Source: Excoecaria cochinchinensis (lineage: Eukaryota; Streptophyta; Magnoliopsida; Malpighiales; Euphorbiaceae). From it: a DNA stretch of 64,000 nt. The DNA lies in the NCBI GenBank assembly GCA_947683425.1, contig CANTUQ010000161.1:1-64000 (forward strand), in the 5' to 3' direction. Both the position numbers and the translations under genes were made by a program. The notes under the pieces were generated by a model that saw only the letters and a program-made list of their open reading frames with translations, was not told the DNA's origin and made no database searches. This document shows, one piece after another, positions 1-9,222 of this stretch (the first letter of the stretch is position 1; the number at the start of each line of letters is the position of its first letter).

Positions 1-1396
1 GTGATCTTCGGTCACGTCGTGCGACCTGCGAGGTAGTGGCAGATCACGCAACGTGATCTGCGAGGGAGAAGCAGCGTCACGTCGCGTGACCCTCGGTCAC
101 GCCGTGACCTGCACAAGCATTGCGTGACCCGCGAGGATCATGCAACGCGAAAGGCGAGAAACAAGCAGGTCACGAGACGTGACCCTAGGTCACGCCGTGA
201 CCTGCCTGTTGAGAAGGCCAGTCACGCCAGTGACCAGCCATTCCTCGCCCGTTTCTCCGTTCGGATCCTTTTTCCGAAATTTCCTGGTTTTTTTAACTCA
301 GAAATGAATTTGGTATTTCTTCTGAATGGACTTTAATATTGTACGATGCATGTCTTACTGTTTAATGCTTCGATATGCGTGATAGCATGATTTTCTGATG
401 AATTATATTCTGTATCCTGAAATGTGATCTGTTTGACGCATAACCTGCGAGAGTCAAGTAAGTGGATAGTTAGGCATGCCTAATAGAGTCTTTTAGCTGC
501 AGCATCAGTTCTGTTCGGACCCCGATCAGGTCCCCGTTTGGTTCCTCGCGAACCCTTTTCTGTATTGGATCTTGTTTAAGGTCCCTTTTGAAATTATCTG
601 TGAAAGTAAAAGTAAAATGGTTTAATCGGTTCGTACCCGTAATGTACTGTCTGTAATCGGCTCGTACCCGGAAAGTACTATCTGTACACTCGTTATCCAC
701 TGTCTAGAGTCAGCAGGTATTCTTTGAATGTTAGTGGAAATGTTCTGATCTGATATGGCTTGAATGGAATATCTGAATGAGTTTAACGATGAAATATATG
801 CTGGTTTATTCTGTAATGCATATGATGATGAGATTCTGAAAGTATGGTATTTAAATACGAGCATGCTTATATGGATTATGCATTAGTCCTTGCATTCTGC
901 CATTGTGAATGTGATATGTCTTGACGACTACTGTGAGTGGCCGTCCATAATTTATGTGTGTTTTCCCACTAAGCGTTTTATCGCTTAGCACGGTGTTTTT
1001 ACCCGTGCAGGTGCGGAAGGCGTTTTGATTTGGGAGAGTCGCCGTCATCAAGCCAACACAGAAGGGATTAGTGTAGGCTCAGTTTTGTATCAGTTATTGA
1101 TTATTTTTGTATAGAACTCTCTGTATCAGCTTCCGCTTTTGTAACTTTATTTTGTATATGTAATATTATTTTGTATCAGCTAGTTGATCAGATCATTATT
1201 GTAATAGTTTATTATAGTAATGCATGATCAGCTTTTGCTTTCTGCATGTAAAGGTTTTAATTATTCTGTATTTTCTGAATGTGAGTTTGAATGAATGTAT
1301 GTTTTGATTCGCTATTGTTTTGGTGACACCTCTACTCATACGACATCTCACTCCTTCTCGGATGGGATCGCCTACGTATGGGAAGGGGGTGTTACA
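1..1396 (+). repeat. Element A 5' LTR (3' 1396 bp only)
   Basis: This is a direct repeat of 7208-8603. It ends in GTGTTACA, followed five bases later by the PBS. It begins inside the GTCACG/CGTGAC palindrome cluster (to about 240), then runs AT-rich to the double hairpin at 965-1010 and a GC-rich end. The missing part, about 1089 bp, lies upstream of the window. Confidence 0.93.
965..1010 (+). promoter_or_regulatory. Conserved LTR double hairpin (A, 5' LTR)
   Basis: Stem 1 is CTAAGCG / CGCTTAG (969-975 with 982-988) around a 6-base loop. Stem 2 is GCACGG / CCGTGC (988-993 with 1003-1008). Upstream CCCAC and downstream CAG are also conserved in other LTR families here. The role is unknown. 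Confidence 0.6.
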
Positions 1397-1401
1397 GTTA
1401 G

Positions 1402-1414
1402 TGGTATCAGAGCA
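1402..1414 (+). other. Element A primer binding site (initiator tRNA-Met type)
   Basis: TGGTATCAGAGCA starts five bases after the LTR end. This is the usual PBS of Tekay-type chromoviruses, complementary to the 3' end of initiator tRNA-Met. Confidence 0.85.
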
Positions 1415-1518
1415 TAGGTTTAGGCGTTTCTGGGTGTTGTTGTGATTGTTCTGAGTTTCTGTGATGTGTATGTGTCTAGATCTGTGTTGGCTGATACGGT
1501 TGTTTCTTGTTTGTTTAG

Positions 1519-4500
1519 ATGGCTTCTAATTCTGCTCATGGTGCGCGTGAGGAATCCGCCGAGAGTGTGAATCCTCCCGTTGTAGATCAGTCTGTTTCTG
1601 TTACTGGGTCGGCTCAGCATGCTAGGGTTCAGCCCGAAGCCGCAGCCATGCCCTTTGAGGCTATGTTTAGACTGCATCAGGACATGGCTAGGGTTTTGGA
1701 TAGAGTGACTGCTCCTAGAGCACCTATGGAGAATCTGAGGAGAGCAGGAGTTGAGGATTTCTATGGTACTGGGTTGAATGAGTCTGAGATTGCAGAGAGA
1801 TGGTTAGATAAAGTGAAGCGTGCTTTGAGAGAGATTCGGTGTCCTCCCGACCAGCAGGCAGAGTGTGCTTTAGCTCTTCTTCAGGGGTCTGCTTTTGAGT
1901 GGTGGGAGTTGGTTTGCAGGCATCCTCAGCTACCGGATCCGATCACCTGGGAATTCTTTGAGGGTGAGTTCATAAAGAAGTACATTACTCAGACCTATAG
2001 AGATTCGAGATGGGCGCAGTTTTTGGGTTTGAGACGGAGAGCATTGTCAGTAGCTGATTATGAGAAAGAGTTCAACAGGTTATCGCGCTATGCCCCACGA
2101 GGAGTTATGACTGATGACTTTAGATGCAAGCATTTCGAGGCGGGGTTAAATGAGTCTCTGAAGATTGCTTTGATTTCCTTGATGTGTATACCTGGGGTTC
2201 ACTATTATCAGATTGTTGAGGCTGCTGTGAGAGCTGAGTTGAATGAGACTGTGTTGAGGGAGAGAGCTCAGAGGAGGAGTTCTTCTCGTGGAGGATATTC
2301 TTCGAGTAAGAGATCTAGGAACCCACAGGATGAGTCAGCATCTGGTCCGGCTTCTAGAGGTAGACGTCAGGGTTCAGCAGCTGTGTCAGGTTCTGGTAGG
2401 GGAGGTAAATCTGATGCCGTACCTATTTGTGAGAATTGCAGCAAGGCTCACCGGGGTGAGTGTAGGTGGCTTACTGGGGGATGTTTCAGATGTGGGAGCA
2501 CTGAGCACCGTGTGGCTGGTTGTCCCCAGTCGTTTGAGGATTCAGGACCTCAGGGAGGAGCTAGTAGGGTTGGTTCAAATGCTTCTCAGACTACCCGTGG
2601 CAGAGGCCGAGGTCGAGGTAGAGGTGGACGGCATAGAGATGGAGCTGCTTCTGAGACTGTTGAGCGTCCTCCTCAGGCTGCCATTAGAGCTTATGCTATG
2701 AGAGCCAGAGATGAGCAGGATGCGCCTGATGTTATTGCTGGTAAGTTCCTACTCCATGACACTGAGTTGTATGCTCTAATTGATCCTGGTTCCACACACT
2801 CATATTTGTGCACAGATAGAATTGTTGATAAATTGCATTCTGTTGATCAGTTAGATTATGAGATTTGTGTGACCAGTCCATTAGGGCATAGTGTCAGTGT
2901 GAGTAGAGTTTTTAGGAGTTGTCCTCTGACTATTGAGGGAGCTGTGCTTCCAGCGGATCTGATTGAGTTACCCTTCAGAGAGTTTGATCTGATTCTGGGT
3001 ATGGACTGGTTGGGTAAGTATCGGGCTGTGGTTGATTGCCATAGGAAGACAGTTGTACTTCGGGATAGAAATCATTCACTTGTGTTTCTGAAAGGTTTGG
3101 GTGCTAGTTCTGTTAATAATGTGATTTCTGCGATGCAAGCTAAGAGATTCATCAGGAAAGGTTGTGAGGCTTTTCTAGCAGTTGTGTTAGATTCCAGAAG
3201 GGATCAGGTTCAGATTGAGAGTATTCCAGTAGTGCGGGAGTTTAGTGATGTGTTCCCGAGCGAGTTGCCTGGGTTGCCTCATGAGAGAGAAGTTGAGTTG
3301 TCCATTGAGATCATGCCAGGTACTGCACCTATTTCGAGAGCACCTTATCGGATGGCTCCTGTAGAGTTGAGGGAACTTAAATCTCAGCTACAAGAGTTAT
3401 TGGATAAGGGGTTTATTCGACCTAGCATATCTCCATGGGGAGCTCCAGTGCTGTTTGTCAAGAAGAAAGATGGATCACTGCGGATGTGTATTGATTACCG
3501 CCAGATTAATAAAGTTACAGTGAAAAATAAGTATCCTTTGCCTAGGATTGAGGATTTATTTGATCAGCTTCGAGGTGCGGGTGTCTTTTCCAAGATAGAT
3601 CTTCGATCAGGGTACTATCAGTTGCGAGTTCAGGATGCTGATGTGGTTAAGACTGCATTTCGGACTAGGTATGGCCACTATGAGTTTCTTGTGATGCCGT
3701 TTGGTTTGACTAATGCTCCAGCGGCTTTTATGGATTTGATGAACCGTGTGTTTAGGCCATATTTAGATCGATTTGTGGTAGTGTTCATTGATGACATCTT
3801 AGTATATTCTAGGGATGAGAGTGAGCATGAGGAGCATCTCAGATTGGTTTTGCAGATGTTAAGAGAGCATCATTTGTTTGCTAAGCTTAGCAAGTGTGAT
3901 TTCTGGCTTCGAGAAGTTTCATTCTTGGGTCACATTATTTCAGCTAGTGGTATCCAGGTGGATCCAGCTAAGGTTGAGGCGATAGTTGATTGGAAAGCGC
4001 CTCGAAATGTTCAGGAAGTGAGGAGTTTCCTCGGTTTAGCAGGTTATTACCGTCGATTTGTTAAGGGATTTTCTGTGATTGCTGCTCCTATGACTAGATT
4101 GTTGAGGAAAGGAGTTAGATTTGAGTGGTCAGACAGGTGTCAGTCTTGTTTTGATCGGTTAAAGCAGTTGCTTGTTGAGGCTCCTATCCTTACTCAACCC
4201 ATCTCGGGTAAGGAGTTTGTCATTTACAGTGATGCTTCTGGAGTTGGTCTTGGATGTGTGCTTATGCAGGAAGGAAAAGTAGTGGCTTATGCTTCTCGTC
4301 AGTTGAAGCCACATGAGAAGAACTATCCGACGCATGATTTAGAGTTGGCAGCTGTGATCTTTGCTTTGAAGATTTGGCGTCACTACTTGTATGGGGAAAA
4401 GTGTAGGATCTTCTCGGACCACAAGAGTTTGAAGTACTTCCTTTCACAGAAAGAGTTGAACATGAGACAGCGGCGTTGGCTTGAGTTGTTTAAGGACTAC

Positions 4501-6150
4501 GACTGCATTGTGGATTACCATCTTGGTAAGGCCAATGTAGTTGCAGATGCTTTGAGTCGTAAGTCAGTTTCAGCTTTGTTCTTGAGACGATTCAGATGGC
4601 GATTTGGTTCAGATGGGGCTTTGCTTGCCCAGTTGCGTGTGAAGCCTACTTTGAGACAGAGTATTGTGGATGCTCAGAGTGATGATGTGAGGCTTCAGCG
4701 GATTGTGCATGAGGTTAGATCAGGTAAGCCATCAGAGTTCTCAGTTCAGGGTGAGGTAATTATGTTTAGAGATCGTTTATGTGTGCCAGAGTCTGAGGAT
4801 TTAAGGAGACAGCTCATGAGTGAGGCGCATAGTTCAGTCTTTACTATGCATCCTGGCAGTACGAAGATGTATCAAGACATGAAGCAATTCTATTGGTGGT
4901 CCGGTATGAAGCGTGATATAGTGGATTTTGTTTCCAAGTGCTTGACTTGTCAGCAAGTAAAGGCTGAGCATCAGGTTCCTTCAGGTTTGCTTACGCCTTT
5001 ATCCATTCCTGAGTGGAAATGGAATGATATCACCATGGACTTTGTTTCTGGTTTGCCTTTGACTCAGAGGAAGCATGATTCAGTTTGGGTTATTGTCGAT
5101 CGACTTACCAAGTCAGCTCACTTCTTGCCAGTCAGAGTGGACTATTCCATGGACAGATTAGCCAGTATCTATGTGGATGAGATAGTTCGATTGCATGGTG
5201 TGCCTTTGTCCATAGTGTCAGATCGGGATCCGAGGTTTACTTCCAAGTTTTGGAAGGAGTTACAGAGAGCTTTGGGCACTAGGTTGAACTTCAGTACAGC
5301 GTTTCATCCTCAGACCGATGGTCAGTCAGAGCGAGTTATTCAGATTCTGGAGGATATGATGAGGGCTTGTGCTTTAGACTTTCCGGGCAGCTGGGACAGA
5401 TATGTATCATTGATGGAGTTTGCCTACAACAACAGTTTCCAGTCAAGTATTGGTATGGCACCATATGAGGCTCTGTATGGTCGTCAGTGTAGGACTCCGA
5501 TTTGTTGGACCGAGCTATCCGAGAGATCTATGATTGGACCCGACTTGGTTAGGGATACTGAAGAGAAGATCAGAGGAGTGCAGCGGAATTTGAAAGCAGC
5601 CAAAGATCGACAGAAGTCTTATGCCAATTTGAAAAGAAAAGATGTGCATTTTGAGATCGGGGACAAGGATTTCCTTAAAGTTTCTCCTTGGAGGAGAGTG
5701 CTTCGGTTTGGCAAGAAAGGCAAGCTTAGTCCTCGTTTCATTGGACCTTATGAGATTTTGGCTAAGGTGGGACCTGTAGCCTACAGATTGGCGCTACCGA
5801 TGGAGTTAGCAAAGTTGCATGACGTGTTTCACGTTTCGATGCTTCGCCGGTACAGATCAGATCCTTCTCATGTTCTGTCAGTTCAGGATATCCAGGTTCA
5901 GCCAGACTTCTCTTATGATGAGGAACCGCGAGCTATTCTAGCCCGAGAGGTTAGACAGTTGAGAAATAAGCAGATTCCTTTGGTTAAAGTGTTGTGGATC
6001 CATCATGGAGTCGAGGAAGCGACTTGGGAGCCAGAGGAGTCGATGAGAGCTCAGTATCCACAGTTATTCAGTTCAGGTGAGAATTTCGAGGACGAAATTC
6101 TTATTAGTAGGGGAGAGTTGTCACACCCCATTTGCCCCCTAGTAGAATGA
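1519..6150 (+). CDS. Gag-Pol polyprotein of a Tekay-type chromovirus, intact
   Basis: One open frame of 1543 residues, in the size range of Tekay gag-pol. Gag core lies around residues 60-250. A CCHC zinc knuckle (CFRCGSTEHRVAGC) starts at about residue 322. The protease motif LIDPGSTHS has its aspartate at 422. Reverse transcriptase has FIDD with aspartates at 758-759. RNase H starts at YSDAS (D905). Integrase has an HHCC finger from about 1104 and a DDE triad at D1174, D1235 and E1271. A chromodomain (DEEPRAIL to WEPEES) fills about 1468-1518. The start follows an in-frame stop just upstream and begins MASNS, as in copy C. The stop lies 32 bp inside the 3' LTR, so the last ten residues are LTR-encoded. 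Compared with C there are scattered missense differences, such as D for V in the EIGDK(D/V)FLK stretch, which may weaken integrase. Role: particle formation, reverse transcription and chromatin-targeted integration. Confidence 0.96.
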   Translation: MASNSAHGAREESAESVNPPVVDQSVSVTGSAQHARVQPEAAAMPFEAMFRLHQDMARVLDRVTAPRAPMENLRRAGVEDFYGTGLNESEIAERWLDKVKRALREIRCPPDQQAECALALLQGSAFEWWELVCRHPQLPDPITWEFFEGEFIKKYITQTYRDSRWAQFLGLRRRALSVADYEKEFNRLSRYAPRGVMTDDFRCKHFEAGLNESLKIALISLMCIPGVHYYQIVEAAVRAELNETVLRERAQRRSSSRGGYSSSKRSRNPQDESASGPASRGRRQGSAAVSGSGRGGKSDAVPICENCSKAHRGECRWLTGGCFRCGSTEHRVAGCPQSFEDSGPQGGASRVGSNASQTTRGRGRGRGRGGRHRDGAASETVERPPQAAIRAYAMRARDEQDAPDVIAGKFLLHDTELYALIDPGSTHSYLCTDRIVDKLHSVDQLDYEICVTSPLGHSVSVSRVFRSCPLTIEGAVLPADLIELPFREFDLILGMDWLGKYRAVVDCHRKTVVLRDRNHSLVFLKGLGASSVNNVISAMQAKRFIRKGCEAFLAVVLDSRRDQVQIESIPVVREFSDVFPSELPGLPHEREVELSIEIMPGTAPISRAPYRMAPVELRELKSQLQELLDKGFIRPSISPWGAPVLFVKKKDGSLRMCIDYRQINKVTVKNKYPLPRIEDLFDQLRGAGVFSKIDLRSGYYQLRVQDADVVKTAFRTRYGHYEFLVMPFGLTNAPAAFMDLMNRVFRPYLDRFVVVFIDDILVYSRDESEHEEHLRLVLQMLREHHLFAKLSKCDFWLREVSFLGHIISASGIQVDPAKVEAIVDWKAPRNVQEVRSFLGLAGYYRRFVKGFSVIAAPMTRLLRKGVRFEWSDRCQSCFDRLKQLLVEAPILTQPISGKEFVIYSDASGVGLGCVLMQEGKVVAYASRQLKPHEKNYPTHDLELAAVIFALKIWRHYLYGEKCRIFSDHKSLKYFLSQKELNMRQRRWLELFKDYDCIVDYHLGKANVVADALSRKSVSALFLRRFRWRFGSDGALLAQLRVKPTLRQSIVDAQSDDVRLQRIVHEVRSGKPSEFSVQGEVIMFRDRLCVPESEDLRRQLMSEAHSSVFTMHPGSTKMYQDMKQFYWWSGMKRDIVDFVSKCLTCQQVKAEHQVPSGLLTPLSIPEWKWNDITMDFVSGLPLTQRKHDSVWVIVDRLTKSAHFLPVRVDYSMDRLASIYVDEIVRLHGVPLSIVSDRDPRFTSKFWKELQRALGTRLNFSTAFHPQTDGQSERVIQILEDMMRACALDFPGSWDRYVSLMEFAYNNSFQSSIGMAPYEALYGRQCRTPICWTELSERSMIGPDLVRDTEEKIRGVQRNLKAAKDRQKSYANLKRKDVHFEIGDKDFLKVSPWRRVLRFGKKGKLSPRFIGPYEILAKVGPVAYRLALPMELAKLHDVFHVSMLRRYRSDPSHVLSVQDIQVQPDFSYDEEPRAILAREVRQLRNKQIPLVKVLWIHHGVEEATWEPEESMRAQYPQLFSSGENFEDEILISRGELSHPICPLVE
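6106..6118 (+). other. Element A polypurine tract
   Basis: AGTAGGGGAGAGT lies directly before the TGTCACACC start of the 3' LTR. It primes plus-strand synthesis. It overlaps the end of the gag-pol frame. Confidence 0.8.
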
Positions 6151-7085
6151 GCCTGTCTGTCTGTCTATCTGTCTGTCAGTATGTGTAAGCATTTGCATGT
6201 ATTCAGCATTTCATAGGGTTATTTCAGTAAAATGTATGATTTTTGGGTTTATTATTATGTGGGTGCATGCATGGCATTAGTGTGTTTAAATTAAATGAGA
6301 TATAATTGTGTGCACTTGAGCATACCATATTAGGGTGTTATTAGTTGGGAACCACTAGTGTGCTTGTACTCATACTATGGTAGTGTATGCATTAGTGAAG
6401 AGGGTTTTAGGTGTGTGTAGTGTAGGTTATTTTAGTGTGAGTGATTAGTGTCACCAATAGGAGTTTGATACATATTTAGAATAAAGAAAAGAAAAAGAAA
6501 AGGGAATGAGAGAAAAGCAACTTACAGATGCACGTTTTTCTCACTCACTCTCTCTTCTTCTTCACTTTCTTTATTCCCAAGTACAGTGTATTTTAATTCA
6601 AGGTTCTATTGGTGAAATTAATCCTCCCCTTGCATTCCTTAGCTTGGTAAGCGCAAGATCTAGTCTTTGTTTTACTGTAAATTGCATCTTCATCTTCTTC
6701 CTTGAGTTAGATTTAACTTAGGGTTTTCTTTGTGGATGTTCTTGCTGTGATTGTGTTTAGCTGAAGCTCCACGTGATCCAAAGGGGAAAGAGGTTGCTGG
6801 ACCTAGTGGAGCTAAGTGAGAGAGACTTAGATTTCAGGTTTGGGAACAATTGCTTGTGATCTGCATAATTTGAGTTTACTGGTATTTCTAGGGTTTATAT
6901 GTTATTGAGCAATTTGAATGCAAATACCTTGAATTGGGTTGATTGAATTCTGTTTGAGTTGTTTATATGATGTTTGAATTGTTTGGGATAATTTCTGGAA
7001 GGTAAGAACAGGTTTGTATGGACTTAAATCAAATTGGGATTGAATTCTGGAAATTCTGGGAAAAACGAATTGCTGTTGAATTTCT

Positions 7086-7445
7086 TCATGTCGCGTGACT
7101 CGCTACGCAGGAAAGCAAGTCACGTCGCGTGACCCTCGGTCACGGCGTGACCTGCCTGCTGAGAAGCCAGTCGCGTGACCAGCTGAAGAGGAAGCAAGTC
7201 ACGCGACGTGATCTTCGGTCACGTCGTGCGACCTGCGAGGTAGTGGCAGATCACGCAACGTGATCTGCGAGGGAGAAGCAGCGTCACGTCGCGTGACCCT
7301 CAGTCACGCCGTGACCTGCACAAGCATTGCGTGACCCGCGAGGATCACGCAACGCGAAAGGCGAGAAACAAGCAGGTCACGAGACGTGACCCTAGGTCAC
7401 GCCGTGACCTGCCTGTTGAGAAGGCCAGTCACGCCAGTGACCAGC
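7086..7445 (+). repeat. Cluster of GTCACG...CGTGAC palindromes in the A LTR
   Basis: About 360 bp contain more than ten imperfect copies of GTCACGNCGTGAC-like palindromes separated by CCTCGGTCACG, CTGCGAGG and similar spacers. Base composition is strongly GC-rich against an AT-rich LTR. TGACGT/ACGTGAC cores resemble plant bZIP sites. The same cluster occurs at the left window edge (1-240) and in both LTRs of C. Confidence 0.75.
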
Positions 7446-8170
7446 CATTCCTCGCCCGTTTCTCCGTTCGGCTCCTTTTTCCGAAATTTCCTGGTTTTTT
7501 TAACTCAGAAATGAATTTGGTATTTCTTCTGAATGGACTTTAATATTGTACGATGCATGTCTTACTGTTTAATGCTTCGATATGCGTGATAGCATGATTT
7601 TCTGATGAATTATATTCTGTATCCTGAAATGTGATCTGTTTGACGCATAACCTGCGAGAGTCAAGTAAGTGGATAGTTAGGCATGCCTAATAGAGTCTTT
7701 TAGCTGCAGCATCAGTTCTGTTCGGACCCCGATCAGGTCCCCGTTTGGTTCCTCGCGAACCCTTTTCTGTATTGGATCTTGTTTAAGGTCCCTTTTGAAA
7801 TTATCTGTGAAAGTAAAAGTAAAATGGTTTAATCGGTTCGTACCCGTAATGTACTGTCTGTAATCGGCTCGTACCCGGAAAGTACTGTCTGTACACTCGT
7901 TATCCACTGTCTAGAGTCAGCAGGTATTCTTTGAATGTTAGTGGAAATGTTCTGATCTGATATGGCTTGAATGGAATATCTGAATGAGTTTAACGATGAA
8001 ATATATGCTGGTTTATTCTGTAATGCATATGATGATGAGATTCTGAAAGTATGGTATTTAAATACGAGCATGCTTATATGGATTATGCATTAGTCCTTGC
8101 ATTCTGCCATTGTGAATGTGATATGTCTTGACGACCACTGTGAGTGGCCGTCCATAATTTATGTGTGTTT

Positions 8171-8217
8171 CCCCACTAAGCGTTTTATCGCTTAGCACGG
8201 TGTTTTTACCCGTGCAG
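8171..8217 (+). promoter_or_regulatory. Conserved LTR double hairpin (A, 3' LTR)
   Basis: Same structure as at 965-1010: CTAAGCG with CGCTTAG, then GCACGG with CCGTGC, ending at CAG|G. Confidence 0.6.
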
Positions 8218-8603
8218 GTGCGGAAGGCGTTTTGATTTGGGAGAGTCGCCGTCATCAAGCCAACACAGAAGGGATTAGTGTAGGCTCAGTTTTGTATCAG
8301 TTATTGATTATTTTTGTATAGAACTCTCTGTATCAGCTTCCGCTTTTGTAACTTTATTTTGTATATGTAATATTATTTTGTATCAGCTAGTTGATCAGAT
8401 CATTATTTTAATAGTTTATTATAGTAATGCATGATCAGCTTTTGCTTTCTGCATGTAAAGGTTTTAATTATTCTGTATTTTCTGAATGTGAGTTTGAATG
8501 AATGTATGTTTTGATTCGCTATTGTTTTGGTGACACCTATACTCATACGGCATCTCACTCCTTCTCGGATGGGATCGCCTACGTATGGGAAGGGGGTGTT
8601 ACA

Positions 8604-9222
8604 TTTCTCAACTTTCTCTTTAGGAGCAAATGAAAAAGTGAAGAAAAGAGAGGAAGGTGGAGCACGGCAAAACCAAGGAAAAGAAAACAAAGAGGAAAGC
8701 CAAAAGAAAAAGGGCCAAAAGCTAAGAAATGCCAAATGTTGGCCGGTCAAACCCAAAGAAATTACCAAATTAATTGTCCACTAACCACATTAAAAGCCAA
8801 CCTCTCTCATTAATACATCTCCATCAAAATATCCCATGCCACATGTCACTTTCTCTTGTAGCCATGTGTCACTTCCCTACAATGACACTTGGCACACTCC
8901 TACAATGCCACTTGTCACTCTCATATGCCGCCACTTGTCACTCTTCTATGATGACACTTGTCACTCTCATATACCGCCACTTGTCACTCTTCTATGATGA
9001 CACTTGTCATGCTCTTACGCCGCCACGTGTCACTCTCTTACGGTGCCATATGTCCAAGACACATCTCACGGTCTCTTAAATCCCACTTGTGCAACCATCT
9101 CGCGAGAGGGTTCTGTCGCGGTCGCGACACTTGTCGCGGTCGCGATAGAACTCTCGCACACAACACTTACTTTTTTCGAATAAAACTCCGTAATTCTTCT
9201 AGGGCCACTTTGGGGTGTGACA
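8604..9222 (-). mobile_element. LTR fragment K (minus strand), host of element A
   Basis: Ends at GGGGTGTGACA (reverse complement TGTCACACCCC, an LTR start), with no PPT beyond it, so it is a solo LTR or a truncated one. Text at 8620-8840 resembles P (59860-60080): an A/G-rich run, GCACGGCAAAACC, and a stretch ending CATCTCCATC. It has a TCGCGGTCGCGA palindrome pair at about 9115-9150. The other part lies upstream of A, outside the window. It lies in the J ORF. Confidence 0.7.
8840..9055. repeat. 23-bp minisatellite in LTR K
   Basis: Nine full units and a partial tenth, phased exactly every 23 bases from 8840. The unit is CACTTGTCACTCTYHTAYGN with a three-base tail. Most units begin CACNTGTCAC or CACTTGTCAC, so the array presents E-box/G-box-like CANNTG sites at regular 23-bp spacing. 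Alternate units share tails (CGC or TGA), pointing to amplification of a 46-bp dimer. Confidence 0.85.

Larger units (their letters stand above)
1..8603 (+). mobile_element. Element A: Tekay-type Ty3/gypsy chromovirus, 5' LTR cut by window edge
   Basis: Order seen: LTR, Met-tRNA-type PBS, one gag-pol ORF ending in a chromodomain, PPT, LTR. The left LTR (1-1396) aligns without gaps to 7208-8603 of the right LTR, with about 9 substitutions by eye, so the insertion is fairly recent. The ORF is open throughout, so A is the best candidate in the window for an autonomous, possibly mobile copy. Its left target-site duplication lies outside the window; the right flank is TTTCT. It is inserted in LTR fragment K. 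Confidence 0.93.
6119..8603 (+). repeat. Element A 3' LTR, 2485 bp
   Basis: Starts TGTCACACC and ends GGTGTTACA. It contains a TGTC/TATC short-repeat run at about 6150-6180, a polypyrimidine stretch at 6540-6580, the palindrome cluster at 7086-7445 and the double hairpin at 8171-8217. It is a complete LTR apart from the substitutions relative to the 5' copy. Confidence 0.95.

Noticed and set aside
470..864. Short minus-strand frames repeated in each A and C LTR
   Set aside because: Conserved only because the LTRs are copies; there is no codon-position bias visible between A and C.
1519..6150. Possible endogenous pararetrovirus rather than a retrotransposon
   Set aside because: LTRs, tRNA-Met PBS, integrase and chromodomain are all present; there is no movement protein.
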